This document shows positions 1 through 6,905 of a DNA stretch of 39,423 nucleotides, one piece after another. The first letter of the stretch is position 1; each line of letters starts with the position of its first letter. The translations under genes were made by a program, and so were the position numbers. The stretch is from NCBI GenBank assembly GCA_910579395.1, contig CAJTUC010000032.1:1-39423 (forward strand), in the 5' to 3' direction. The DNA comes from an uncultured Lachnospiraceae bacterium (GTDB taxonomy: Bacteria > Bacillota > Clostridia > Lachnospirales > Lachnospiraceae). The notes beneath the pieces were generated by a model that did not search any database, had not been told where the DNA came from, and saw nothing but the letters and a program-made list of their open reading frames with translations.

Positions 1-2
1 CC

Positions 3-653
3 TCAAAATATATGGACGGTCATGCAGTGCAGATAGGGGGCGCAATTGTAGACAGCGGAAATTTTGACTGGACAAACGGTAAATTTCCGGATTTAACGGA
101 GCCGGACGAATCCTATCATGGCATTTCCTATACGGAGACATATGGAAAAAAGGCGTACATTGTAAAGGCAAGGATGCAGCTCATGCGTGATTTTGGTGTT
201 TATCCTGCGGCACATTCCGCATTTTTACTGAATCTTGGTCTGGAAACATTAGCGGTCAGAATGAAGCAGTATTGCGAAAATGCTATGGTGGTAGCAAAGT
301 ATCTGGAGCAGTCTGATAAGGTGGAACGTGTGAATTATCCCGGACTTGAGAAGGATGAGAATTATGAATTGGCGAAGAAGTATCTGAAGGGCTGCAGCGG
401 CGTGATTTCCTTTGTGATCAGGGGTGGTAAGAAAACTGCCGTGCAGTTCATGAATGCGCTTCAGCTTGCATCTAATGAAGTTCATGTTGCGGATATACGA
501 ACCTGTGTATTGCATCCGGCAAGCGAAACCCATCGGCAGTTGACCGATGAACAGCTGGCGGCCGCAGGAATTGAGCAGGGGCTGGTGCGTCTTTCCGTCG
601 GCTTAGAAAGCGTAGAAGATATTATTGCTGATTTGGAACAGGCATTGCGTTAA
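3..653 (+). CDS. O-acetylhomoserine sulfhydrylase, C-terminal half (5' end outside window)
   Basis: This is the 3' part of a Cys/Met-metabolism PLP enzyme that makes homocysteine from O-acetylhomoserine and sulfide in the cytoplasm. The reading frame is open from base 3 and begins with Ser-Lys-Tyr-Met-Asp-Gly-His; the lysine at bases 6-8 fits the PLP-binding lysine of the family (usual pattern S-T-K-Y-x-x-G-H). Further family signatures are the conserved ADIRTCVLHPAS segment and the C-terminal GLVRLSVGLESVEDIIADLEQAL. Family members are about 425 residues, so roughly half is missing off the left edge. The first internal Met (base 12) is not the true start because it lies just after the active-site lysine. 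A DegT-family gene follows 28 bp downstream and may be co-transcribed. Confidence 0.93.
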   Translation, partial: SKYMDGHAVQIGGAIVDSGNFDWTNGKFPDLTEPDESYHGISYTETYGKKAYIVKARMQLMRDFGVYPAAHSAFLLNLGLETLAVRMKQYCENAMVVAKYLEQSDKVERVNYPGLEKDENYELAKKYLKGCSGVISFVIRGGKKTAVQFMNALQLASNEVHVADIRTCVLHPASETHRQLTDEQLAAAGIEQGLVRLSVGLESVEDIIADLEQALR

Positions 654-681
654 ATATCATATGGAAAGGAAAAGCAGAGCG

Positions 682-1806
682 ATGATGAAGAAAATTCTTT
701 TGTCTACTCCCACCATACATGCGGAGGAGCAGCAGTATATTCAGAAAGCATTTGAAACAAACTGGGTCGCGCCGTTAGGGCCAAATGTAGATGAATTTGA
801 GAATATGGTGGCGGCCTATGCGGGGGTATCTTCTTCCGCGGCGCTTTCGTCCGGAACGGCAGCGCTGCATCTATCGGTCATTTTGGCGGGGGTAAAGGAA
901 AATGATATCGTGTTCGTTCCGTCTCTGACCTTTGCAGCGAGTGTTAATCCGATCAGATATGAGAAGGCAGTCCCCGTTTTTATCGATTCAGAGCGTGATA
1001 CCTGGAATATGGATGCTGCAGCATTAAGGAAAGCGTTTGAAAAATATCCGCACCCGAAGGCTGTCATGGTTGTGCATTTGTACGGCACATCATCTAATAT
1101 GGATGAAATAGGCGCTGTTTGTAAAGAGCATAATGTTCCTTTAATAGAAGATGCGGCAGAATCGCTGGGCACTACCTATAAAGGGAAAATGACGGGTACT
1201 TTCGGAGATTATGGGATTTACTCTTTTAATGGAAACAAAATTATTACGACGTCGGGCGGCGGCATACTTGTTGCAGGGAAGAGAAAAGATGTGGAAAAAG
1301 CCCGTTTTCTGGCCAGCCAGGCGCGCGATCCTGCCAGGCATTATCAGCATTCTGCGATTGGTTACAACTACAGAATGTCAAATATTGTTGCCGGAATAGG
1401 ATGCGGGCAGATGGCGCATATCGGGGAACATATAAAAAGAAAGCGAGAAATTTATAAAGCGTACAAGAAAGCTTTTTCTGATATAAAAGAAATAGAAATG
1501 AATCCGCTGAACAGGGAGGGCGTTGATAACAACTGGCTTTCCTGCATGACGATTTCCGCTGACAGCAATGTGACACCGGCGCGGGTCATGGACGCCTTAA
1601 ATGCTGAAGGCATCGAGACCAGACCGATATGGAAACCGATGCACCTGCAGCCTGTATTTGAAAAATACGATTTTATTCAGGTTGAGGATGAGATGAGCGT
1701 AAGCGAAGATATTTTTAACAGAGGGCTTTGTCTGCCAAGTGATATTAAAAATACGGAAGCGGATATGGAGCGCATCATAAGGATTGTGAGGAAACAGTTC
1801 CGGTAA
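682..1806 (+). CDS. DegT/DnrJ/EryC1/StrS-family PLP aminotransferase
   Basis: This is a sugar aminotransferase of the DegT/DnrJ/EryC1/StrS type, which transfers an amino group to nucleotide-linked keto-sugars used for glycans, capsule or protein glycosylation. The protein is 374 residues, the usual family length. Visible hallmarks are the cofactor-binding SSGTAALHL near residues 56-64, the IEDAAESLG stretch near 155-163 and SFNGNKIITTSGGG at 181-194, where Lys186 is the expected Schiff-base lysine. The start at 682 is preferred because GAAAGGA lies about 12 bases upstream; ATG 661 and ATG 685 are alternatives. It follows the sulfhydrylase gene by 28 bp and is convergent with the MFS gene with only 15 bp between, so no room is left for a normal terminator. 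The specific sugar cannot be read from sequence. Confidence 0.88.
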   Translation: MMKKILLSTPTIHAEEQQYIQKAFETNWVAPLGPNVDEFENMVAAYAGVSSSAALSSGTAALHLSVILAGVKENDIVFVPSLTFAASVNPIRYEKAVPVFIDSERDTWNMDAAALRKAFEKYPHPKAVMVVHLYGTSSNMDEIGAVCKEHNVPLIEDAAESLGTTYKGKMTGTFGDYGIYSFNGNKIITTSGGGILVAGKRKDVEKARFLASQARDPARHYQHSAIGYNYRMSNIVAGIGCGQMAHIGEHIKRKREIYKAYKKAFSDIKEIEMNPLNREGVDNNWLSCMTISADSNVTPARVMDALNAEGIETRPIWKPMHLQPVFEKYDFIQVEDEMSVSEDIFNRGLCLPSDIKNTEADMERIIRIVRKQFR

Positions 1807-1821
1807 GGAGAAAACGGTCCC

Positions 1822-3090
1822 TTAGTCATCCACATCAAAATGCTCCAGCATACTCCCTCTCTTTTCCGGTTTGGAATCGCCATGTCTGACCATCAGCATC
1901 GTAAAGAATGCCATGACGGAAAAGAACACGGAATAGGGAAACAGCGTCCGGTAAGAGACATGTTCCAGCAGATAACCGGAGAGAATCGGTGTGACCACCT
2001 GGGCCGCCATCGAAAAGGTATAATAGTATCCGGTATATTTGCCGACATCCCCCGAAGAGGCGATTTCCACGACCATCGGGAAAGAGTTGACATTGATAGC
2101 CGCCCATGCGAAACCGATGATACCGAAAAAGAGATTCATCGTCACATGATAGTTGTTGTAAAAAGCAGCGCACAGATAGCAGAACGCCAGCATTGCGACG
2201 CCAATGAGGATGGTCTTTTTACGGCCGATACGGCTGGAGATTGCTCCAATCGGAATATAGCTGATGATCGCGGCTACCGTTGCCACCATCAGACAGTTCG
2301 CATAGCCGCCGTTTTCCATTCCCCAAACATGGGTTGCATAACGGGAAAAAGCGGTGGTGACTGCATTGTAGGCGATAAACCACAGTGCGATAGAGGACAG
2401 CATGAAGATAAGGCTTCGTTTCACATCCGGCGGGAGCGAGGAACCTGTGCCTGTTTCCGCAGTATCCGCCTCCGCTTCCGGCGCCATTTCCTGTAAAATC
2501 TTCTTTTCTTTTACCGTAAAAAAGAGAATGGCAATGCATACGATCATCAGCAGGGCAATGGAGAGAAAAAGCGGGAAATAGTCCGGCGTTATTCCGTTTC
2601 CGACAAGCAGTTGTATCATGATCAGTGAGTAGACACCGCCGACCGCACCCATCAGATTGATGACTGCATTACCCTTGCTTCGCAGCGGTTTCTGTGTCAG
2701 ATCGGGCATTAAAGCGACCGAGGGAGAACGGTAGAGCCCCATGGAGAGCAGGGTCAAAAACAGGACGATAATGAACAGGACCAGGTTTCTGCTGCGGTCT
2801 GCAGCAGGCAGGATCAGAAGAAAAACGACGGAAAGGGCCGTTCCGGCTATGATAAAAGGCATTCGTTTTCCAATCTTCGTGTCCGTTCTGTCGGAAAGCA
2901 GACCGAAGACTGGGAGCAGGAACAGCGCTAAAATATTGTCTGCTGCCATAATAACACCGGTAACTGTCTCACCCAGTTCAAAGGAATTCTTTAAAATCAA
3001 CGGAATAATATTGTCATACATCTGCCAGAAGGCGGAAATGGATAGAAATGCAAGGCCGATCAGGATTGTCTGTTTATAGTTGAGTTTCAT
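1822..3090 (-). CDS. MFS transporter (SLC45/sugar-cation symporter-like)
   Basis: This is a 422-residue integral membrane transporter with about 12 hydrophobic segments. The first helices (TILIGLAFLSISAFWQMYDNIIPLIL) and the loop motif LLSDRTDTKIGKRMPFI near residues 63-79 match the MFS A-motif as seen in the SLC45-like/GPH sugar transporter group. A charged cytoplasmic loop near residues 195-225 separates two six-helix halves. The substrate is unknown; sugars are the usual guess for this subfamily. The start ATG is preceded on the minus strand by AAAAAGGAGTAAAACG, a usable ribosome site. The gene stands alone on its strand, and its leader contains the 19-bp tandem repeats described separately. 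The decayed LysR gene upstream on the same strand may once have been linked, but this is speculation. Confidence 0.85.
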   Translation of the reverse strand: MKLNYKQTILIGLAFLSISAFWQMYDNIIPLILKNSFELGETVTGVIMAADNILALFLLPVFGLLSDRTDTKIGKRMPFIIAGTALSVVFLLILPAADRSRNLVLFIIVLFLTLLSMGLYRSPSVALMPDLTQKPLRSKGNAVINLMGAVGGVYSLIMIQLLVGNGITPDYFPLFLSIALLMIVCIAILFFTVKEKKILQEMAPEAEADTAETGTGSSLPPDVKRSLIFMLSSIALWFIAYNAVTTAFSRYATHVWGMENGGYANCLMVATVAAIISYIPIGAISSRIGRKKTILIGVAMLAFCYLCAAFYNNYHVTMNLFFGIIGFAWAAINVNSFPMVVEIASSGDVGKYTGYYYTFSMAAQVVTPILSGYLLEHVSYRTLFPYSVFFSVMAFFTMLMVRHGDSKPEKRGSMLEHFDVDD

Positions 3091-3148
3091 CGTTTTACTC
3101 CTTTTTGACAGGAATTACGCAGTAATTCCCCGAACGCCGGCTGTCAGC

Positions 3149-3281
3149 CTGCGTGATGCTGGTCAGTCTATGTGACGCTGGTCTATTTGTGTGACATTGC
3201 TTTAGATGCGTGACATTGCTTTAGATGCGTGACATTGCTTTAGCTGCGTGACGTTGCTTTAGCTGCGTGACGTTGCTTTAG
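3149..3281. repeat. Seven-unit 19-bp tandem repeat in the MFS gene leader
   Basis: Seven consecutive 19-bp units start at 3149, 3168, 3187, 3206, 3225, 3244 and 3263. Consensus on the plus strand is close to CTGCGTGACRTTGCTTTAG. Units 4 and 5 are identical, as are 6 and 7; units 1 and 2 are the most diverged. A partial eighth unit follows at 3282. The array lies between the minus-strand extended -10 at 3290-3298 and the MFS start at 3090, so it should be transcribed as leader. A single related stretch (TGTGACACTGGCTGTTA) appears near 22474, between nth and fic. Confidence 0.93.
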
Positions 3282-3289
3282 CTACGTCT

Positions 3290-3298
3290 ATTATAGCA
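3290..3298 (-). promoter_or_regulatory. Extended -10 promoter for the MFS gene
   Basis: On the minus strand this reads TGCTATAAT, a perfect extended -10 element (TGn-TATAAT). No good -35 is seen upstream, which is tolerable for extended -10 promoters. Transcription would start close to 3283, at the edge of the tandem repeat array. Confidence 0.6.
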
Positions 3299-3359
3299 TA
3301 AGTATTACGGAAAAGATATCATTTTAAACCGGATTTTCGTTTTGAATTTTATACGGTTT

Positions 3360-4159
3360 TCATATTGCTTCAATGCTTTCCGGAAAGCGTTGAATGTCCT
3401 CATCAGGTTCTAACTGATACAAAATGCCGTAAGGAACTTTAAAATCCCAGTCCACGGGAAGCGTGACCAGTGCCGGGTGGATTTCAGCCCAGCATTCCAG
3501 CGTCAGCAGAACATGCAGCGTCTGCACACAGTGTTTGAAAACACTCATATCATAGAATTGGGAAGTATCCTCTGTCCGGATAAGGGGATGTGTTTCGATT
3601 TCGTCCCGGACCATGCCTGCCAGCGGATGCTCTCTTGGAACGGCGATACACTGGTCATATGTGCCGAGCTGTTTAAAATTGCGCGGTTCAGCCATTGTTT
3701 GGAATCACAGGCTGCGACTATAAAATCAAACTTATTCCCAAGGACGTAAATTCCCGACAGGATATCGCGGTGGTCGTTCTCAAAGGGAATGATGTGCAGC
3801 CGGTAATCCGGGGACTGATGGTTGACCTTACACCATAAATCCATAAAGGGTTTGCAGGGATTTAAGATAGAAGTACCGACATAAAAGGTGACCAGGTCTG
3901 CGGTCATGGCCTGGCGGGCTTCCTCAATCGCTTTTTTCAGAGTATTCAAATAATATCTTTGCGTGTTTGTAGATGACTTTGCCGGCAGGAGTCAATAATA
4001 TCCCATGGTTTGTCCGGTCGAAGAGCTGCATGTTCAGATGTTTTCCAATGCATTCATTTGTTTGATGACCGCAGTCGGGGAAATAAAGAGTTTTTCGGCG
4101 GATTTAGTAAAGCTGCCGCTGTCCGCAGCACATACAAAACTGGCCAGCAGGGAATTTAT
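3360..4159 (-). pseudogene. LysR-family transcriptional regulator, degraded (at least three frameshifts, start codon lost)
   Basis: Reading the minus strand from 4159, translation gives N-S-L-L-A-S-F-V-C-A-A-D-S-G-S-F-T-K-S-A-E-K-L-F-I-S-P-T-A-V-I-K-Q-M-N-A-L-E, the winged-helix DNA-binding domain of LysR regulators, followed after frame changes by N-M-Q-L-F-D-R-T, L-L-T-P-A-G-K and a substrate-binding domain. Frame breaks are visible near 4042 (one base missing after the ALEN codons), near 3936 (one A too many in an A-run) and between about 3660 and 3695. The expected start codon reads ATA, nine bases after an AAAGGAG ribosome site at the right distance. So the gene is dead by four independent lesions. 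It probably once regulated a neighbouring oxidoreductase cluster. Confidence 0.87.
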
Positions 4160-4279
4160 CGTGAGGCGCTCCTTTGGTTAGTAGAAAGACAATAAACAGG
4201 GTTTGTTGTAACTTTTTGTTATAGCTATTGTAAAATATCTGTTTTCCGTGTCAAGGATGCTCATGATAAAGTAAAGATA

Positions 4280-4348
4280 CAAAGCAAAGGGCCTTTTCAT
4301 ATTACGACCCGAATACAGTTGAAGATTTGACCGGTCTTGGTAAATAAA
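4280..4348 (+). pseudogene. Orphan C-terminal gene tail
   Basis: An open stretch ends ...KQRAFSYYDPNTVEDLTGLGK and stops at the TAA near 4346, a few bases before a strong terminator-like hairpin (4359-4386). Two stop codons lie in frame just upstream near 4270. The composition and the terminator directly after it suggest the last 20 or so codons of a lost gene. I do not recognise the family, and a chance reading cannot be excluded. Confidence 0.35.
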
Positions 4349-4358
4349 GGAAAAGCAG

Positions 4359-4395
4359 GCACACTGGTTTGTAAAAACCGGTGTGCTTCTGTACT
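4359..4395 (+). terminator. Intrinsic terminator-like hairpin
   Basis: A 12-bp stem GCACACTGGTTT / AAACCGGTGTGC (one G-T pair) closes a four-base loop at 4371-4374, followed by the U-rich tail TTCTGTACTT. It would end transcription from the orphan gene tail. Confidence 0.6.
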
Positions 4396-4446
4396 TAGGT
4401 GTGGTATGATAATATGAGGAGAAATTCTAAGGCTCATATAGTTAAA

Positions 4447-4600
4447 GCCTGATTCTCAGGCCTGGCTGTTTCGCCAAGAACTTCTATGGATTTGCAAAGC
4501 AAATCTTCTTCACACCGAAAAAAGCCCAAAATACGGGCGTTCTTCCCATTGATGATTTGTGCCGCCAGGAGGCGGCATGGCGGTTAGTGTGAGAAGAAGG
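4447..4600. repeat. Hairpin-chain intergenic element, copy 1
   Basis: Four small perfect hairpins follow one another: 4447-4461 (GCCTGA-TTC-TCAGGC), 4489-4505 (GATTTGC-AAA-GCAAATC), 4524-4538 (GCCC-AAAATAC-GGGC) and 4561-4576 (GCCGCC-AGGA-GGCGGC). An outer near-palindrome pairs CTTCTTCACAC (4505-4515) with GTGTGAGAAGAAG (about 4588-4600). The CCCAAA-TACGG core recurs in the second chain at 4929-4940. The element directly precedes the start of a truncated LysR gene. It resembles palindromic repeat elements of Clostridia, but the family assignment is inference. Confidence 0.6.
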
Positions 4601-4615
4601 AGGTGAACAAGCTCC

Positions 4616-4887
4616 ATGTTAAAACAGATCAAATACTTTCAGGCAGTCGTCCGTTGCGGGAGCGGAAAGCGTAGACGTTCAGGATTTAAAAGATATTCCC
4701 TGCATTCTGGTCGTTTCGCAGAGCCAGCGCAGGAACGAACAGGGTTATTATCATGATATCGTAGGAATCCGCAGCGAATTCCTGTTTGCGGAAAATTTGG
4801 AGGAGGCAAGGCTGCTCGTGATTGGCGGTAGGGGGTTCATACCGGTAGAAGGCAGCGGACAGGCGGCAGCATTTGGTACGCCTCTGC
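4616..4887 (+). pseudogene. Second LysR-family regulator, internally deleted and 3'-truncated
   Basis: An ATG 12 bases after AAGGAGG opens MLKQIKYFQAVVRCGS, a typical LysR N-terminus (residues 1-16). At about 4662 the reading jumps, in a different frame, to AESVDVQDLKDIPCILVVSQSQ and then SEFLFAENLEEARLLVIGGRGFIPVEGSGQAAAFGTPLHRY, the second half of a LysR effector-binding domain. Most of the HTH and the first effector subdomain are therefore deleted. The homology ends near 4887, where the second hairpin chain begins. The protein cannot function. Confidence 0.8.
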
Positions 4888-4991
4888 ATCGCTATCGCGG
4901 CACTGTCGCTCGCAGCGGTGCATAGGACGCCCAAATACGGCGTCTGGAACACAAGTCCACTTTCAGTGGACTAGCGGCGCCACAGCGCCCT
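4888..4991. repeat. Hairpin-chain intergenic element, copy 2, at a gene-fusion breakpoint
   Basis: Hairpins lie head to tail at 4900-4921 (GCACTGTCGC / GCAGCGGTGC, one mismatch), 4926-4944 (GACGCC / GGCGTC), 4954-4972 (AGTCCACT-TTC-AGTGGACT, perfect) and 4976-4989 (GGCGC-CACA-GCGCC). A fifth, 4997-5007 (CCGC-TTT-GCGG), falls in the adjoining reductase fragment. The chain separates the broken 3' end of a LysR gene from the broken 5' end of an aldo/keto reductase gene. It shares its CGCCCAAA-TACGG core with copy 1, so both are probably the same repeat class. Confidence 0.65.
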
Positions 4992-5414
4992 GCCATCCGC
5001 TTTGCGGCGGGATTTGAAGGTATCATGATGGTACTTTCCGGTATGAGTAATATGGAACAGATGGAAGATAATATCAGCTATATGAAGGATTTTCGCCCTT
5101 TAGCGGAAACGGAGCTGGCGGCAGTTCATAAAGTGTGTGAAATCATCCGCCCCCACAATATGATTCCCTGTACGGCCTGCCGGTATTGTACGGATGGCTG
5201 TCCGCAAAAAATATCTATTCCGGACCTGTTTGCCTGCCTGAATGCGAAGAAGGTTTTCCACAACTGGAATACGGACTATTATTACAATAGTGTGCATACC
5301 GTCAAGAATGGAAAAGCATCAGACTGTATCAGATGCGGTAAGTGTGAACAGGTATGCCCGCAGCATTTACATATCCGCGAACTGCTTGAGGATGTGGCAG
5401 CAGAGTTTGAATGA
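4992..5414 (+). pseudogene. Aldo/keto reductase, C-terminal ferredoxin-like part only
   Basis: The frame A-I-R-F-A-A-G-F-E-G-I-M-M-V-L-S-G-M-S-N-M-E-Q-M-E-D-N is the end of the TIM barrel of the iron-sulfur aldo/keto reductase subfamily, followed by two [4Fe-4S] motifs, CTACRYCTDGCP and CIRCGKCEQVCP, each C-x2-C-x2-C-x3-C. Intact members have about 370-400 residues; here about 140 remain and all NADPH and catalytic residues are gone. An ATG at 5025 could in principle still start a 129-residue ferredoxin-like peptide, but no ribosome site is evident. Homology begins exactly where the hairpin chain ends, so the 5' part was lost by rearrangement. The next gene starts 39 bp later. Confidence 0.82.
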
Positions 5415-5453
5415 TCACAAAAGGAAAATTTGAGTAGTAGGAGGAATAAAACA

Positions 5454-6233
5454 ATGGCAGTTACAGAAGCATCGAAAAGGTATCATGAGAAAATGTTTCC
5501 CGATTACAAATCGAAGTTTTTAGAGACAGACCCGGAATTTATCGAGTGTTTTGACAATTTTGCATTTGACGAAGTCGTAAATCAGGATGACCTTGACGGC
5601 AGGACACGGTTCATGGCAATCCTTGCGACATTGCTTGGATGTCAGGGGACGGATGAATTCCGTGCTATGCTCCCTGCGGCGCTTCGTTTTGATGTTACTC
5701 CTGTGGAAATTAAGGAAATCATCTATCAGGCGACAGCATATCTGGGAATGGGACGCGTATTGCCGTTTCTAAAGATTGCAAATGATGTGTTTGAAGAAAA
5801 GGGGATTGAACTGCCGCTTCCGTCACAGGCGACTACGACCACGGAAAACCGCAGGGAAGCCGGAACGCAGGCGCAGGTGGATATCTTTGGTGAGGGAATG
5901 CGGGACTTCTGGAAGTCCGGCCCGGAGGAGAGCCGTCACATCAATTTGTGGCTGGCGGATAACTGTTTTGGCGATTACTATACCCGCACCGGTCTGGACT
6001 ATCAACAGCGTGAAATGATCACCTTCTGTTTTCTGGCGGCACAGGGCGGCTGTGAGCCGCAGCTTACCAGTCATGCGGCAGCAAATATGAGGATTGGGAA
6101 TGACAAGGCGTTTCTGATTAAAATCATCTCCCAGTGTCTGCCTTATATTGGCTATCCGAGGAGTCTGAATGCGCTGCGCTGTGTAAACGATGCGGCGGCG
6201 AAGATGGAGAAAGAGGATACGGAGAAAAATTGA
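5454..6233 (+). CDS. Carboxymuconolactone decarboxylase family protein (double domain)
   Basis: The protein is 259 residues and holds two AhpD/CMD-like helical repeats, near residues 45-110 (RTRFMAILATLLGCQGTDEFRAMLPAALRF..VTPVEIKEIIYQATAYLGMGRV) and 165-240 (LDYQQREMITFCFLAAQGGCEPQLTSHAAANMRIG). The peroxidase-type C-x2-C pair of AhpD is absent, so peroxidase activity is unlikely; the reaction is unknown. ATG 5454 was chosen because AGGAGG at 5439-5444 is ideally spaced. In related genomes such proteins sit beside aldo/keto reductases and LysR regulators, which matches the broken neighbours upstream. It has therefore probably outlived its partners. The DUF3842 gene follows 14 bp downstream. 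Confidence 0.85.
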   Translation: MAVTEASKRYHEKMFPDYKSKFLETDPEFIECFDNFAFDEVVNQDDLDGRTRFMAILATLLGCQGTDEFRAMLPAALRFDVTPVEIKEIIYQATAYLGMGRVLPFLKIANDVFEEKGIELPLPSQATTTTENRREAGTQAQVDIFGEGMRDFWKSGPEESRHINLWLADNCFGDYYTRTGLDYQQREMITFCFLAAQGGCEPQLTSHAAANMRIGNDKAFLIKIISQCLPYIGYPRSLNALRCVNDAAAKMEKEDTEKN

Positions 6234-6247
6234 ACGGGGAGGTAATC

Positions 6248-6664
6248 ATGAACATACTTGTAATAGATGCACAGGGCGGCGGTATCGGGAAACAGCTTGT
6301 CTCTGCAATAAAAGAAAACATTCAGGGCGCTGTTGTTACCGCTGTCGGAACAAATTCTGCGGCAGCTTCCGCTATGTTGAAGGCGGGCGCTGATAATGCG
6401 GCGACCGGAGAAAATGCCGTTGTCGTGAACAGCAGAAAAGCGGATGTGATCGTTGGTCCGATCGGTATTGTGATTGCGGATGCTCTATTCGGAGAAATAA
6501 CGCCCATTATGGCAAAAGCTGTGGCACAAAGCAGTGCGAAGCGTATCTTGATTCCCATCAATCATTGTGATAATATCGTGGTTGGCGTGAGTGATCTAAA
6601 TATTAAAAAACTGATTCAGGATGTGATTTCCGAACTGCAGAAAAATCAGTTTCAATGTGTATAA
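6248..6664 (+). CDS. DUF3842 family protein
   Basis: This 138-residue soluble protein matches the DUF3842 pattern: MNILVIDAQGGGIGKQLV at the N-terminus (a Rossmann-like glycine-rich turn), AVGTNSAAASAMLKAGADNAATGENA in the middle, and DVIVGPIGIVIADALFGEITPIMAKAVAQSSAKRILIPIN toward the end. Function is unknown; the glycine-rich motif suggests nucleotide or cofactor binding. GGGGAGG lies five bases before the ATG. It forms a likely two-gene unit with the CMD-like gene. The lar/nik operon starts just after it from a separate promoter, and proximity to nickel-pincer genes hints at a link, which I cannot prove from one locus. Confidence 0.85.
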   Translation: MNILVIDAQGGGIGKQLVSAIKENIQGAVVTAVGTNSAAASAMLKAGADNAATGENAVVVNSRKADVIVGPIGIVIADALFGEITPIMAKAVAQSSAKRILIPINHCDNIVVGVSDLNIKKLIQDVISELQKNQFQCV

Positions 6665-6690
6665 GAAAAATCAGCGTAAGCTCCAGCCTA

Positions 6691-6718
6691 TTGACTTTTG
6701 GCCTGAGTAGTGTATAAT
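6691..6718 (+). promoter_or_regulatory. Promoter of the lar-nik operon
   Basis: TTGACT (6691-6696), a 16-bp spacer and a perfect TATAAT (6713-6718). It lies 27 bp after the DUF3842 stop codon and gives a leader of about 180 bases before larE. Confidence 0.8.
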
Positions 6719-6721
6719 ATC

Positions 6722-6888
6722 CCCGATAGCAGGAAGCTGTCGGGTGTAACGCAGAAGCGTTAAAAGAAACAGTGCGTTTTATATTGATGCAATAATGATA
6801 CAACGTAAAATAATGGATACGGCGTAAATAGTATGCTTAGAAAGCACACAAATCCTCTGAAGGGGAAATGTGTGCTTTTCGTTTTTTT
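6722..6888 (+). promoter_or_regulatory. Structured leader with intrinsic terminator upstream of larE (candidate attenuator or riboswitch)
   Basis: Visible structures in order: a 9-bp hairpin 6722-6744 (CCCGATAGC / GCTGTCGGG); a 5-bp hairpin 6748-6761 (AACGC / GCGTT); a longer hairpin 6777-6810 (TTTTATATTG / CAACGTAAAA, one mismatch); a small hairpin 6834-6846 (TGCTT-AGA-AAGCA); and a strong terminator 6842-6888 with a 9-bp stem AAGCACACA / TGTGTGCTT, an inner TCCTC-TGAA-GGGGA stem-loop and a T7 run. The small hairpin uses the left arm of the terminator, so the two exclude each other, as in attenuation. The terminator stands only 7 bases before the larE ribosome site. I cannot match it to a known riboswitch class; the ligand is unknown, nickel or the cofactor being natural guesses. 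Confidence 0.6.
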
Positions 6889-6905
6889 GAAATCGAGGTG
6901 ATCAT

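Noticed and set aside
3149..3281. CRISPR array
   Set aside because: The repeats are directly adjacent 19-bp units without spacers, and no cas genes are present.
6719..6890. NiCo or T-box riboswitch
   Set aside because: The conserved motifs I know for these classes are not visible, so the leader is left unclassified.
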